Source of the DNA: CAVPWP01 sp963709395
GTDB taxonomy: Bacteria; Pseudomonadota; Alphaproteobacteria; Rhodobacterales; Rhodobacteraceae
Length of the DNA: 64,000 nt
Direction of reading: 5' to 3'
NCBI GenBank assembly: GCA_963709395.1
Contig: CAVPWP010000008.1
Coordinates: 372,001 to 436,000 of the forward strand
The notes beneath the pieces are model-generated. The model was not told the origin of the DNA. It saw only the letters and a program-made list of their open reading frames with translations, and searched no databases. Position numbers and translations under genes: made by a program. Positions 1-8,859 of the stretch are shown one piece after another; within the stretch, counting starts at the first letter, position 1; each line of letters opens with the position of its first letter.

Positions 1-183
1 GCGGCGTCCCAGGCGCTTCAGGCGCTCGCGCAGCAGCCCGATGCCTCGAACACGATTACTCGGACCCTCTTCGTCAGCCTCGCGATGATCGAATCCACCG
101 CGATCTACTGTTTCGTGGTGTCCATGATCCTTCTCTTCGCAAATCCGTTCGTGAACCTGGCGATTCAATCGGTCGGGGGCTGA
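1..183 (+). CDS. atpE: N-ATPase (alternate F1Fo ATPase) subunit c, C-terminal part
   Basis: Only the last 60 codons are in the window; the gene starts upstream. The frame holds a loop segment followed by a strongly hydrophobic helix and ends at TGA 181-183. The ion-binding glutamate (codon at 91-93) is followed directly by Ser and Thr, with a Tyr three residues later. This E-S-T-x-x-Y arrangement is the known Na+-coordinating signature of sodium-type c subunits such as that of Ilyobacter. The first half of the hairpin, which supplies the glutamine ligand, is outside the window, so Na+ specificity is likely but not complete. It sits 4 bases before the b-subunit gene in the order c-b-alpha-gamma, as in the N-ATPase operons described in many proteobacteria. 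Confidence 0.88.
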   Translation, partial: AASQALQALAQQPDASNTITRTLFVSLAMIESTAIYCFVVSMILLFANPFVNLAIQSVGG

Positions 184-187
184 TGCC

Positions 188-991
188 GTGCAGTTCGACT
201 GGCTGACCGTCGCGGCGCAGATCGTCAATTTCCTGGTTCTGGTCTGGCTGCTCCAGCGATTCCTCTACCGGCCGATCACGAACGCGATGCTCAACCGCGA
301 AAAGCGGATCGAGGACCGTCTGTCCGAGGCCAAGACGACCCGTCGGGAAGCCGAGGTCGAGGTGCGCCGCCTGCGGGAAAGCCAGGACGAGCTGGAAACG
401 GCGCGGGCCGCGATCCTGGACGCCGCGCGCGAGGATGCCGATGCGCTTCGTGCCCGGCTGGAACAGGAGCTTCGAGTCGAGAACGAGGAAAAGCGGGCGG
501 CCTGGGCACGGCACCTTGCCGCCGAGCGCGAGGACTTCATGCGTGAGCTTCAGAGGCAGGCCGGACGCCAGCTTGTCGAGATCACCGCGCGCGTCCTCAA
601 GGACTATGCCGGCAGCGATGTCGCGGGCCTGGTCAGCGATCAGTTCCTGGCCCGGCTCGAAGACCTCGACGACGACAGGCGTGCCCGGCTGGTCGACGCG
701 GCCCGCCGCTGCGCCGACCCCGCCGTCATCGAGACAGGCAGCGCCATCGACGCTGCGGCGAAAGGCCGGATGACGCGGGCGATCCACGCGGGCCTTTCGA
801 CGGATATCGAGGTCGAGTACCGCGAGGACGAGGATCTGCTGCTGGGCGTGCGGCTGGTCATCGGCGACCAGAGACTGGAATGGTCCGCCGCGCAGCATCT
901 CAAGCACATCGAAACCGAAATGAACGAGATCCTCGATGCCAAGGCCCGCATGCCCGCCGACCGCAGTCCTGACGGGCACGAGGCGGCATGA
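188..991 (+). CDS. atpF: N-ATPase subunit b (Fo stator)
   Basis: The product has 267 residues and starts at GTG 188. One transmembrane helix lies at about residues 7-25, followed by the short polar motif YRPITNAM typical of b subunits. Then comes a long charged, alanine-, glutamate- and arginine-rich coiled coil (about 40-150). The protein is longer than the housekeeping b subunit (about 160-185 residues), as expected for the alternate F1Fo family, whose b subunit carries a C-terminal delta-like extension. That agrees with the absence of a separate delta gene here. It forms the peripheral stalk linking the membrane ring to F1. Its stop overlaps the alpha-subunit start by 4 bases (ATGA), indicating translational coupling. 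Confidence 0.9.
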   Translation: MQFDWLTVAAQIVNFLVLVWLLQRFLYRPITNAMLNREKRIEDRLSEAKTTRREAEVEVRRLRESQDELETARAAILDAAREDADALRARLEQELRVENEEKRAAWARHLAAEREDFMRELQRQAGRQLVEITARVLKDYAGSDVAGLVSDQFLARLEDLDDDRRARLVDAARRCADPAVIETGSAIDAAAKGRMTRAIHAGLSTDIEVEYREDEDLLLGVRLVIGDQRLEWSAAQHLKHIETEMNEILDAKARMPADRSPDGHEAA

Positions 992-2526
992 GCGCGCTCG
1001 GCGATCTCGGGGACGGCTTCTTTGCGCCGCTCTCGGAAGCGCTGGACAAGGTGCGCCCCGACTTCGACGTGGCCGAGACCGCGCGCATCGTCTCCGTCAG
1101 CAATGGCGTGGCGCAGGTGGCCGGGTTCACCGATCTGCACGCTGATGAGCTCTTGCTCTTTCCGCACGGGGTTGTCGGTATCGCCTCGAACCTGCGCCCC
1201 GGGCGGATCGGCGTGATCGTCCTGGGAAATACCGACAGGCTGAGGCCCGGCGACCGGCTGCGACGCACCGGCCGGGTGGTGGATGTGCCGGTGGGCGAGG
1301 CGCTTCTGGGCCGGGTGGTCGACGCCCTTGGCCGCCCGATCGACAATGGAGGAGGGATCGACGCGCGGGACCGACTTCCGGTCGAGCGACCGGCCCCCCC
1401 GATCATGCATCGGGCACCCGTGGAAAGACCGCTTCGAACCGGCATCAAGGCGATCGACGCGACCGTTCCGATCGGCATGGGACAGCGCGAACTGATCCTC
1501 GGCGACCGCCAGACCGGCAAGACGGCCATCGCCGTCGACACGATCCTGAACCAGCGCGACACCGGCATGATCTCGATCTACTGCGCCATAGGGCAGCGGG
1601 CCTCGGCGGTGGCCCGCGTCGTTCAGAGCCTCCGGAAGAACGGCGCGCTCAAGCGGTGCATCGTGGTGGTCGCGGGCGGCGACGAGGCCCCGGGCCTGCA
1701 ATTCATCGCGCCCTACGCGGCCACCACGATGGCCGAGTACTTCATGGCGAAGGGGCGCGATGTGCTTGTCGTCTACGACGACCTGACCCGCCACGCCCGC
1801 GCCTATCGCGAGTTGTCGCTGCTTTTGCGGCGTCCACCGGGACGCGAGGCCTATCCCGGCGACATCTTCTATATTCATTCGCGCCTGCTCGAACGGGCCA
1901 CACGTCTGCGCGACGAGCACGGCGGCGGGACGCTTACCGCGCTGCCGGTGGTCGAGACGCAGGCGCAGAACATCTCGGCCTATATCCCGACGAACCTGAT
2001 CTCGATCACCGACGGGCAGATCTACCTGTCGCCCGAGCTTTTCGAGAAGGGGCACCTGCCCGCCATCGACATCGGCCTCTCGGTCAGCCGTGTCGGAGGC
2101 AAGGCGCAACTGCCGGCTTTCCGCACCGTGGCGGGTACGCTGAGGCTGATGTATTCGCAATTCGAGGAACTCGAGACCTTCGCCCGTTTCGGGACGCAGC
2201 TCGACGACGAGACGCGCCGAAAGCTGACCCGCGGGCGGCGCGTGCGCGAGGTCCTGAAGCAAGCGGAGCACGCGCATCTCACTGTGCCCGAGCAGATCGC
2301 GGTGCTCATCGCGGCGACGCAGGGGCTGTTCGACGATCTGGACCCTGCGGCGGTCGCCATGGCCGAGGCGACGGTGCGCCGGGCGATCACCGAGCGTTTG
2401 CCCGGGCTTTGCGATCGGATCGAGAACGCCGAGCAGTTGTCGGCAGCGGATCAGGAGACGCTGATCGATACCCTTTCCGCGGCACTGGCGGGGACGGGGG
2501 GGCAGGGGGCGGATGGAGACGCTTGA
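988..2526 (+). CDS. atpA: N-ATPase subunit alpha (F1)
   Basis: The product has 512 residues, the normal length for F1 alpha. The nucleotide-binding P-loop GDRQTGKT is at residues 172-179. The KAIDATVPIGMGQRELI segment just before it, and the PAIDIGLSVSRVGG segment near residue 360, are classic F1-alpha landmarks. With beta (upstream, outside the window) it forms the catalytic hexamer. It differs from housekeeping alpha subunits in its divergent N-terminal region, consistent with the alternate (N-type) family. It overlaps the b gene by 4 bases and the gamma gene by 14 bases, so all four genes are one transcript. N-ATPases are thought to pump ions out using ATP rather than to make ATP; this is family knowledge. 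Confidence 0.93.
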   Translation: MSALGDLGDGFFAPLSEALDKVRPDFDVAETARIVSVSNGVAQVAGFTDLHADELLLFPHGVVGIASNLRPGRIGVIVLGNTDRLRPGDRLRRTGRVVDVPVGEALLGRVVDALGRPIDNGGGIDARDRLPVERPAPPIMHRAPVERPLRTGIKAIDATVPIGMGQRELILGDRQTGKTAIAVDTILNQRDTGMISIYCAIGQRASAVARVVQSLRKNGALKRCIVVVAGGDEAPGLQFIAPYAATTMAEYFMAKGRDVLVVYDDLTRHARAYRELSLLLRRPPGREAYPGDIFYIHSRLLERATRLRDEHGGGTLTALPVVETQAQNISAYIPTNLISITDGQIYLSPELFEKGHLPAIDIGLSVSRVGGKAQLPAFRTVAGTLRLMYSQFEELETFARFGTQLDDETRRKLTRGRRVREVLKQAEHAHLTVPEQIAVLIAATQGLFDDLDPAAVAMAEATVRRAITERLPGLCDRIENAEQLSAADQETLIDTLSAALAGTGGQGADGDA

Positions 2527-3397
2527 GACTCTTTCCGGGATGCTCGAGACGGCCGGAGACATCCAGTCCATCGTCCGGACGATGAAATCCCTGTCGGCCG
2601 TGAGCATCCGCCAGTACGAACAGGCCGAAGCGGCGCTCTCGGGCTATGAACACGCGCTTGAGCTTGGTCTGACGGCGGTATTGCAGGACCGGGCGTCGCG
2701 GGGCCTTCCTCTCCCAGGGCCCTTCGGCGCAACACCGGGACGCGAGGCGCTGATCGTGATCGGGTCCGACCGCGGGCTTTGCGGCGGCTACAATGAAGTG
2801 GTCTCGCGCGCCGCCCACGACGTCATCGGTGACGTCGACATGCGGCTGACCGTGATCGGCGCGCGGGCGGCGGCGCGGCTCGATGCGGCGGGCCACAAGG
2901 CAGACAGTCTGTTCCTTCTGCCCGGCTCGGTCACCGGGATGGCACGCCTGGTCCACGACGTGATCATCGAGATCGAGCGGTGGACGCGCGAGCTTGGGGT
3001 TGGCCGTGTCCGCCTGCTGCACAACCGCCGCGAGGCAAGGTCCAGGGCCGTGGCGACGCAACGCGCGCTTGTGCCGCTGCCCGAGAGCTATCTTCGACAG
3101 CTTCTGCAGTCCGACTGGCCGGGACGCGGATTGCCGTACTTCCGGATGGACTCTGACGCGCTTCTGTCGTCGCTCGTGCAGCAAAGGCTTTTCGTGGTCC
3201 TTTACCGGGCCCTTGCAGAGGCGCTTGCCAGTGAACACGCAAGCCGGCTGGCCGCGATGCAGACCGCCGAACGCAACATCGAGGAACGCCGCGACGATCT
3301 GAATTCCGCCTATCGACAGAAGCGGCAGGAGACGATCACGCGCGAACTCATGGACGTCGTCGCGGGGTTCGAGGCCGTGAGTTCGGTCGAAGAGTAG
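2513..3397 (+). CDS. atpG: N-ATPase subunit gamma (F1 rotor)
   Basis: The product has 294 residues. The conserved N-terminal helix with the M-K-S-L-S-A-V-S-I pattern is at about residues 22-31. The central GSDRGLCGGYN motif, diagnostic of ATP synthase gamma, lies near residues 81-91. The C-terminal helix contains the usual R-N-I-E-E-R-x-x-x-L-x-x-x-Y-R-Q-x-R-Q-x-x-I-T-x-E-L-x-x-V pattern. The start overlaps the alpha gene by 14 bases. It is the last gene of the operon: no epsilon-like gene follows, which fits N-ATPases, where that gene lies upstream. The rotor couples ion movement in the c ring to nucleotide hydrolysis in the alpha/beta hexamer. Confidence 0.92.
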   Translation: METLETLSGMLETAGDIQSIVRTMKSLSAVSIRQYEQAEAALSGYEHALELGLTAVLQDRASRGLPLPGPFGATPGREALIVIGSDRGLCGGYNEVVSRAAHDVIGDVDMRLTVIGARAAARLDAAGHKADSLFLLPGSVTGMARLVHDVIIEIERWTRELGVGRVRLLHNRREARSRAVATQRALVPLPESYLRQLLQSDWPGRGLPYFRMDSDALLSSLVQQRLFVVLYRALAEALASEHASRLAAMQTAERNIEERRDDLNSAYRQKRQETITRELMDVVAGFEAVSSVEE

Positions 3398-3454
3398 ACG
3401 CCACGCGCTGCGGCCAAGGCCCGGCACTTTCCCGACCGGACGGTTCCACCCTCC

Positions 3455-3680
3455 GGCCCGCCATGACGCCGGTCGGCATCGCGCCGCCAAGGCCGGTGAT
3501 CACCTCGGGAATATGCGCCAAGGTCTGTGGATACATCACCACCAACAGCGCGATGATGGCGTAGAACGCCCCGTGTTCGAGATAGCGGTACCGCATGAGG
3601 GTGCCCTTCTCGACCAGCATGATCGTCATCGAGCGGACGCACATCGCCCCGAGCGCGAGCCCGAGGAAGGTTACAAGAAA
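3455..3680 (-). pseudogene. Remnant of a DUF475 (TerC-related) membrane protein
   Basis: Reading the minus strand from about 3680 gives a stretch beginning FLVTFLGLALGAM and continuing through CVRSMTIMLVEKGTL, YRYLEHGAFYAI and HIPEVITGL. This is the conserved C-terminal membrane region of DUF475 proteins (integral membrane, TerC-like, role poorly defined). An in-frame TGA stands at 3684-3686, just upstream of it. The expected preceding domains are absent: the sequence before the stop does not match the family as I recall it. After the GL motif the sequence also stops matching. It therefore looks like the last third of a lost gene, not an expressed protein. The exact edges are uncertain. Confidence 0.6.
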
Positions 3681-3864
3681 CGCTCAGGGGAGGTATTGCA
3701 AAAGCCCGGGCGCTCCACGGGCGTCCTCGACCGTGGTCCCGGCGGTCATGCTGTCATGGATCGTCCGGCCAATCAGGCGGCTGAAGGAATTCTGGTGCCG
3801 ACATCACGAAGGCACCGCCGCTTTCGCCAGAGGGGCCGGGTCACCGGGGTGGGGAGCGGGCGCG

Positions 3865-5004
3865 TTAGCCAAGCTCGCGCGCCAGCCATTCGAAGGATGA
3901 CGCTGACCAATCCTTGTAGTGCTCGAAGGCGCAATGCCCCGCACCACGATAGACGCGGGCGCTTCGCATACCGACGGGCCCACTTTCCAGCATGTAGTAG
4001 ATGTTGCCGATGGGGGCGAGGTGATCGTCCGAGCCATTGATGAAGAGAACGGGCATGGTGATCCTGTCGACCAGCCCAAGCGATGACAGGGACCAGCCGT
4101 CGAAGATCTCGTTCTCCTTTTCCACCGACCATTTCGGGAAGGATGGTGGACCACCCTTGGGTCCGAACACGAACTCGGACCGCCGGTTGCGTGCCTCGAT
4201 GAATGCGGCCATCTCGGCATCGTTCATGCGATAGCCGAAGGGATGACCGGCATTCGCGACCACCGCGCGCACCTTGTCGGGCGCGGTCCCGGCAAGCTGC
4301 ATCACCGAATAACCGCCACGGCTGATCCCGAAGGCGCCGACGCGGTCGGCATCCACCTCGGGGCGGGCCATGAGGGCGTCGATCGCCGCGACCCAGGCCT
4401 TCACCGATTCGGGTACCCAGGGAAACGGGTTCTCGCCAGTGCCTGGTGCGTCCATGACCAGGGACGCGAGGCCGGCATCGAGCGCGAGTTCGGCCGCCCA
4501 GCCGCGGTCCTCCTTGAACACGTCCGAACCGCACATGATCAGGACGGCAGGAACCGGTTTGTCCGAGCGCGGGGCGCGGAAATGGGCGCGGAAGCTTCTG
4601 CCTTCGCACGCGATGTCCATCACCTCCATCGGCGGGTCAAGATGGGCGCAGGCCTTGCGGTAGGCACGGGCACAGTCGGCGCTGATCTCGGCCTTCACCG
4701 GGCTGATCTCACCAGGGAACCGGCCGATGGCATAGTAGGTTTTCGCCAGAAGATGCGCCTTCCGGGCGGCGGCGAAATCCCCCGCCGCCTCGAGCCGGTC
4801 GCCCTCGACCTCATGCCGCTGTCCGGCATCGCGCCAGATCGGCACCCAGGTCTCTTCGGTGGTGCTCGTGATTCCCGCGACGATTCGCTGGAGTTCGCCG
4901 ATGTCCTCGATCATCGAAAGCCAGCGCCGATAGAAGCCTCCACGCGCCACGACGAAGGGGTCTTCCCCCGGACGGTGCTCGAGTTTTTCAGATTGATTGA
5001 TCAT
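3865..5004 (-). CDS. Alpha/beta hydrolase (FrsA/DUF1100-like esterase)
   Basis: The product has 379 residues. An N-terminal helical region (about 1-125) precedes an alpha/beta-hydrolase core. The nucleophile elbow is G-I-S-R-G with Ser228; the acid is probably one of the aspartates in NGSDDHLAP (326/327) and the base His357 in GAGHCAFEH. The architecture, a helical N-terminal cap plus hydrolase core, resembles FrsA-type and 2,6-dihydroxypseudooxynicotine hydrolase-like enzymes. There is no signal peptide, so it acts in the cytoplasm. It is transcribed divergently from the peptide-importer operon, with 163 bases between the starts, and the intervening palindrome at 5087-5096 could serve both. 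The substrate is unknown; hydrolysis of an imported ester or C-C bond is an inference from the neighbours. Confidence 0.8.
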   Translation of the reverse strand: MINQSEKLEHRPGEDPFVVARGGFYRRWLSMIEDIGELQRIVAGITSTTEETWVPIWRDAGQRHEVEGDRLEAAGDFAAARKAHLLAKTYYAIGRFPGEISPVKAEISADCARAYRKACAHLDPPMEVMDIACEGRSFRAHFRAPRSDKPVPAVLIMCGSDVFKEDRGWAAELALDAGLASLVMDAPGTGENPFPWVPESVKAWVAAIDALMARPEVDADRVGAFGISRGGYSVMQLAGTAPDKVRAVVANAGHPFGYRMNDAEMAAFIEARNRRSEFVFGPKGGPPSFPKWSVEKENEIFDGWSLSSLGLVDRITMPVLFINGSDDHLAPIGNIYYMLESGPVGMRSARVYRGAGHCAFEHYKDWSASSFEWLARELG

Positions 5005-5084
5005 TCTTCACCATCCCAGGACGCTGCGCTTTGGTCGACCGTAATACAATCCTAGACATATCCCATTCTGCGGGCTACCGTCTA

Positions 5085-5099
5085 CACAATCGATTGCAC
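5085..5099. promoter_or_regulatory. LacI-type operator candidate in a divergent promoter region
   Basis: CAATCGATTG at 5087-5096 is a perfect 10-base palindrome; with flanks it reads ACAATCGATTGCA. It matches the GCAANCGATTGC-like sites at 21404 and 31121 in this window. LacI/PurR-family regulators bind such CG-centred palindromes. It lies 72 bases before the importer start at 5168 and about 85 bases from the hydrolase start. Confidence 0.5.
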
Positions 5100-5167
5100 G
5101 GAATGACATGATTCCACCGCAAGTCGCTCAAGCCGGAATAGGCACAACAACCCGATGGGAGGAAGTG

Positions 5168-6829
5168 ATGAGACTGACTGCTTTGCGAGGTGGCCTTCTG
5201 GCCGCGTTTACGGTGGGGGCCGTGGCCTTCACACTACCGCCTGCGGCGATGGCCCAGGAGGTCAGAAACCCGGGCGTTCTCGTGCACGCCGCCGATGACG
5301 AAGCCACGTCTCTCGATCCCGCTCAGGTCGAGGCGGGCGAAGGCGGCGAGACCGTCATCCTGCAGGTCTACGAGCGGCTGCTCGATGTGGGTCCGGATTC
5401 GCCGGATCTGATCCCGGCGCTGGCGACCGAGGTGCCGACGATCGAGAACGGGTTGATTTCCGAGGACGGACTGACAATCACCTTCCCACTTCGCGAAGGC
5501 GTCATGTTCCACGACGGCACCCCCTTCACTGCGCATGACGTGAAGTTCTCCTGGGACCGCGCGATGGAGATGAACCTGCCTGAAGGCAACGCCGGCATCC
5601 TTGTCGACAACATCGCATCCACCGAGGTCGTGGACGACTACACCTTCCGCGTCACCCTCAATACCCCGAGCGCCAGCTTCCTCAACTCGGTCGTCGTGGC
5701 AATGGTCGCGTCGATCGTGAGCCAGGATGCCGTCGAGGCGAATGGCGGTGTCGAGGCCGGCACGCCCAACATCTTCATGGCGGGCAACATGGTCGGCACC
5801 GGCCCCTACAAGTTCGTCGTCTGGAACCGCAGCGAGAACCTGCAGCTCGAGGTCAACGACGATTACTGGGGCGAAAAGGCCAACCTCGACGTGCGGATCG
5901 AGATCGGCGGCGACCCGGACGTGCGCGTCCTCGGTCTTCGGGCTGGCGAGTTCGACACGATCGAGACCGATCCCTCCTTTGTTGCCGATCTCGAAGGCGC
6001 CGAAGGCGTGACGATCTACAACGAGGGGCTTCTGCTGGAGCCGATCCACATCGGGTTCAACCTCAACATCCCCGAGGGCTCGCTGCCGGATGGCGACACG
6101 ATCCCGACGGACTTCTTCCATGATCCGCGCGTGCGGCAGGCGTTCAACTATGCCTTCGACTACGAGGCGTTCCTGAATGGGCCGCTGGCGGGCTATGGCG
6201 ACTTCAACACCCACTATATCCCGATCGGCATCTTCGGCTACGACCCGGATGCGCCGCGCTACAACAAGGCGGACCCCGCGAAGGCCGAAGAGCTGTTCCG
6301 CGAGGCAGGCTACTGGGATGACGGGTTCACCGTGTCGGTCATCACCGAAGAGGGCAACCTCTTCGCGCTGATGTCGCTGGTGCTGAAAGACTCGCTTGCC
6401 CGGATCAACCCGAAGTTCCAGGTCAACGTTCTGGCCGTGGCCGAGACGGTCTTCGACAATGCCCACGCCTCCGATCCGCTCGAGTACGCGATGTGGGCCA
6501 AGAACGCCGATCCTGCCGCCGACCCGGATGCCTACATGCGCGCCTATGTCCACCCCGATGGGGACTGGGGTCAGGTTCACGGGTTTGCAAACGGCTACAG
6601 GGATCCTGCGAAGATCGCCGAACTGATCGACGCCGCTGCGGTCGAGCTTGATACCGAGCAGCGCGCGGCGATCTACTCGGAACTTCAGACGCTGCTCTAT
6701 GATGATCCGATGTGGCTGATCGGTGCCCAGGAGGGGTCGGTCATGGCCCATCGGGACTGGGTGCAGGGCTTCACCACCCAGCCGCTCTGGCCGCGTCCGG
6801 GCCTCAAGTTCGCGCTGCTCGACAAGTAG
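5168..6829 (+). CDS. ABC transporter substrate-binding protein, Dpp/Opp type (SBP family 5)
   Basis: The ATG at 5168 is preceded by GGGAGGA (5157-5163), so this start is preferred over the in-frame ATG at 5108, which has no good ribosome site. From 5168 the product is 553 residues with a clear Sec signal peptide; cleavage is expected after residues AMA near 29. The mature part contains ATSLDPAQVEAGEGGETVILQ near its start and a GVMFHDGTPFTAHDV segment, hallmarks of family 5 solute-binding proteins. It captures peptides or other small amide-containing compounds in the periplasm for the permeases encoded immediately downstream. It is the first gene of an operon of six genes. The ligand cannot be read from sequence. 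Confidence 0.9.
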   Translation: MRLTALRGGLLAAFTVGAVAFTLPPAAMAQEVRNPGVLVHAADDEATSLDPAQVEAGEGGETVILQVYERLLDVGPDSPDLIPALATEVPTIENGLISEDGLTITFPLREGVMFHDGTPFTAHDVKFSWDRAMEMNLPEGNAGILVDNIASTEVVDDYTFRVTLNTPSASFLNSVVVAMVASIVSQDAVEANGGVEAGTPNIFMAGNMVGTGPYKFVVWNRSENLQLEVNDDYWGEKANLDVRIEIGGDPDVRVLGLRAGEFDTIETDPSFVADLEGAEGVTIYNEGLLLEPIHIGFNLNIPEGSLPDGDTIPTDFFHDPRVRQAFNYAFDYEAFLNGPLAGYGDFNTHYIPIGIFGYDPDAPRYNKADPAKAEELFREAGYWDDGFTVSVITEEGNLFALMSLVLKDSLARINPKFQVNVLAVAETVFDNAHASDPLEYAMWAKNADPAADPDAYMRAYVHPDGDWGQVHGFANGYRDPAKIAELIDAAAVELDTEQRAAIYSELQTLLYDDPMWLIGAQEGSVMAHRDWVQGFTTQPLWPRPGLKFALLDK

Positions 6830-6862
6830 TCGCGCCCGGACCGCTCAGGTCAAGGACCAAGC

Positions 6863-6889
6863 GCGGGCCCGCCCCACTGGCGGGCCCGC
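6863..6889 (+). other. Intercistronic hairpin after the binding-protein gene
   Basis: A perfect 11-base-pair GC stem (GCGGGCCCGCC / GGCGGGCCCGC) with loop CCACT lies between the binding protein and the first permease. No U-run follows. Hairpins of this kind after binding-protein genes usually protect the upstream message and reduce read-through, giving an excess of binding protein over permease. Confidence 0.6.
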
Positions 6890-6907
6890 TGAAAACAGGA
6901 GGCAGGG

Positions 6908-7921
6908 ATGCAACTTCGCGACTATATTCTTCGCCGGCTCATGGTGCTGCCGTTTCTGATCATCGGCGTGTCGATGGTTGTCTTCACGCTGAGCCGGGTC
7001 GGCGGATCGCCGATCGGCATCTACCTCAGCCACGAGATGACGCCCGCCGAAGTCGCACAGATCGAGGAACGCTTCCACCTCGATAAGCCGCTTCCCGTTC
7101 AGTACTTCTACTGGGCGCGCGGCATCCTGCAGGGCGATTTCGGATGGTCGGGCGTTTCCGCCGCGCCTGTGGCCGAGGTCTTTCCTGACAAGCTTGCCGC
7201 CACTATGGAACTCGCCATCGCCTCGGGCCTTGTCGCCGTGGCCATCGGTCTATTTCTGGGGACTTATGCCGGGGCGCGGCGCAATCGATTGCCCGACCAC
7301 ATCACCCGCGTTGTCGCGGTGAGCGGGTCAAGCTTGCCGATGTTCTGGCTGGGCATCGTTCTTCTCATCATATTCTGGGCGCAACTCGGCTGGGCGCCCA
7401 TCGGGCGAAGCACGCCCGAAATCTGGTCCTCCATCCCGCATCCCACGGGCTTCTACACGATCGACGCCATCCTGGCCGGCAGTCCGACGGCCCTTTGGGA
7501 CGCGGTCTGGCATCTGCTTCTTCCCGCCGTCACCCTGGGCTACGGCGCCACGGCGATCATCGCGCGGATGATGCGCTCGGCCCTCGTCGAGGAGTTGCAG
7601 CAGGACTACGTCGACGCCGCCCGCGCCAAGGGGCTGGCCGAACGGCTTGTTCTCAAGCGCCACGCCCGGCGCAACGCGATGGTGCCCACGGTCACCGTGA
7701 TCGGCCTGACTTTCGGCTTCCTGCTTCAGGGCACGATCACCGCCGAAATCATCTTCCGCTGGCCCGGTCTCGGGCGATGGATGGCGGCCTCGGTCGTGCG
7801 GGGCGACCAGGCCACGCTCATGGCCTACATCCTATTCACCAGCGTCCTCTTCCTTCTTGTGAACCTGATCGTCGACGTGGTCTATGCCCACCTCGATCGG
7901 CGGGTCACTCTCGGAGACTGA
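6908..7921 (+). CDS. Peptide-type ABC transporter permease (DppB-like)
   Basis: The product has 337 residues with six predicted membrane helices. The N-terminal helix pattern of DppB/OppB proteins is present (YILRRLMVLPFLIIGVSMVV). The cytoplasmic EAA loop reads DYVDAARAKGLAERLVLKRH, the docking site for the ATPase. The start ATG 6908 follows AGGAGG (6897-6902). It pairs with the DppC-like permease encoded 2 bases downstream to form the membrane channel. The periplasmic loop after helix 1 is typical of this subfamily (LDKPLPVQYFYW). Confidence 0.92.
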   Translation: MQLRDYILRRLMVLPFLIIGVSMVVFTLSRVGGSPIGIYLSHEMTPAEVAQIEERFHLDKPLPVQYFYWARGILQGDFGWSGVSAAPVAEVFPDKLAATMELAIASGLVAVAIGLFLGTYAGARRNRLPDHITRVVAVSGSSLPMFWLGIVLLIIFWAQLGWAPIGRSTPEIWSSIPHPTGFYTIDAILAGSPTALWDAVWHLLLPAVTLGYGATAIIARMMRSALVEELQQDYVDAARAKGLAERLVLKRHARRNAMVPTVTVIGLTFGFLLQGTITAEIIFRWPGLGRWMAASVVRGDQATLMAYILFTSVLFLLVNLIVDVVYAHLDRRVTLGD

Positions 7922-7923
7922 TC

Positions 7924-8859
7924 ATGGTCGATGTTTCAACCACACGGGTGACGCCCTCCAAGGCCGATCAGCGGCGCGAAACCGCGTTCCGCGTCCGCAT
8001 GCGCCGTCTGTCCGGCGTGTTTCTCCGGCTGTTGTCGGATCCAAGCGCGGCCCTGGGCATGGCGATCATCGCCTGTCTTCTGGGCATGGCGATCTTCGCG
8101 CCGCTCATCGCCGCGCCGAACGTGCCCGATCCCTACCAGATGCCGCGCGACTGGAGCGCGGTGCGCATGCCGCCGGGCACCCCCGGCTTCCCGCTGGGCA
8201 CCACGAACGAAGGCGGCGACGTCTTCTACGGCGTGGTCTGGGGCAGCCGCACGTCGCTTCAACTGTCGCTCATGGTGGTCGGCGCCACCGTGGTGATCGG
8301 CACGATCGTGGGCTCGCTTGCCGGGCTTCTTGGCGGCTGGGTCGACGAAGTGCTGATGCGCATCGTCGATGTCTTCCTGTCGATCCCCGAGCTGATCTTC
8401 GCCCTGGCGATCGCCGCGGTGCTTGGCCCCTCGTTCACCAACATCATCATCGCGCTGTCGATGGTGCTCTGGGTCAAGTACGCCCGGATCATGCGGGCGC
8501 AGGTGATCCAGATAAAACAGAACGATTATGTCGACGCCGCGCGGGTCGTGGGGGATTCCAAGCTCAACATCTACCTGCGCGACATCCTGCCCAACGCAAT
8601 CACGCCGGTGTCGGTTCAGGCGACGCTGGACATGGGCAACGTCGTGCTGATCGGGGCCACGCTGTCGTTTATCGGCCTCAGCCAGGCGGGCATCGCCGAA
8701 TGGGGTGTGCTGGTCTCCGAAGGGCAGGCCGGGATCGCCTCGGGCCGCTGGTGGGCGTCGACCTTCCCGGGCCTGATGATCTTCCTCTGGGCTCTGGCTT
8801 TCAACCTCGTGGGCGACGGGCTGCGCGATGCCCTTGATCCGCGGACGGAGGGCCGGTGA
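7924..8859 (+). CDS. Peptide-type ABC transporter permease (DppC-like)
   Basis: The product has 311 residues. ATG 7924 lies 2 bases after the preceding stop. The protein has a polar N-terminus of about 45 residues, then six predicted helices, with the EAA loop DYVDAARVVGDSKLNIYLRDILPN. The segment LGTTNEGGDVFYGVVWGSRTSL matches the LGTDxxGRDxxSRxxxGxRxSL signature of DppC/OppC but is altered: E, G and V replace the usual residues, and the arginine is missing. It forms the channel with the DppB-like partner. It overlaps the next gene at its stop codon. Confidence 0.9.
   Translation: MVDVSTTRVTPSKADQRRETAFRVRMRRLSGVFLRLLSDPSAALGMAIIACLLGMAIFAPLIAAPNVPDPYQMPRDWSAVRMPPGTPGFPLGTTNEGGDVFYGVVWGSRTSLQLSLMVVGATVVIGTIVGSLAGLLGGWVDEVLMRIVDVFLSIPELIFALAIAAVLGPSFTNIIIALSMVLWVKYARIMRAQVIQIKQNDYVDAARVVGDSKLNIYLRDILPNAITPVSVQATLDMGNVVLIGATLSFIGLSQAGIAEWGVLVSEGQAGIASGRWWASTFPGLMIFLWALAFNLVGDGLRDALDPRTEGR

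Noticed and set aside
640..2607. 655-codon open frame on the minus strand opposite the alpha-subunit gene
   Set aside because: It is the shadow of a highly biased GC-rich gene: low-complexity R/D/G/H composition, no ribosome site, no recognisable domain, and the plus-strand alpha subunit is unmistakable.
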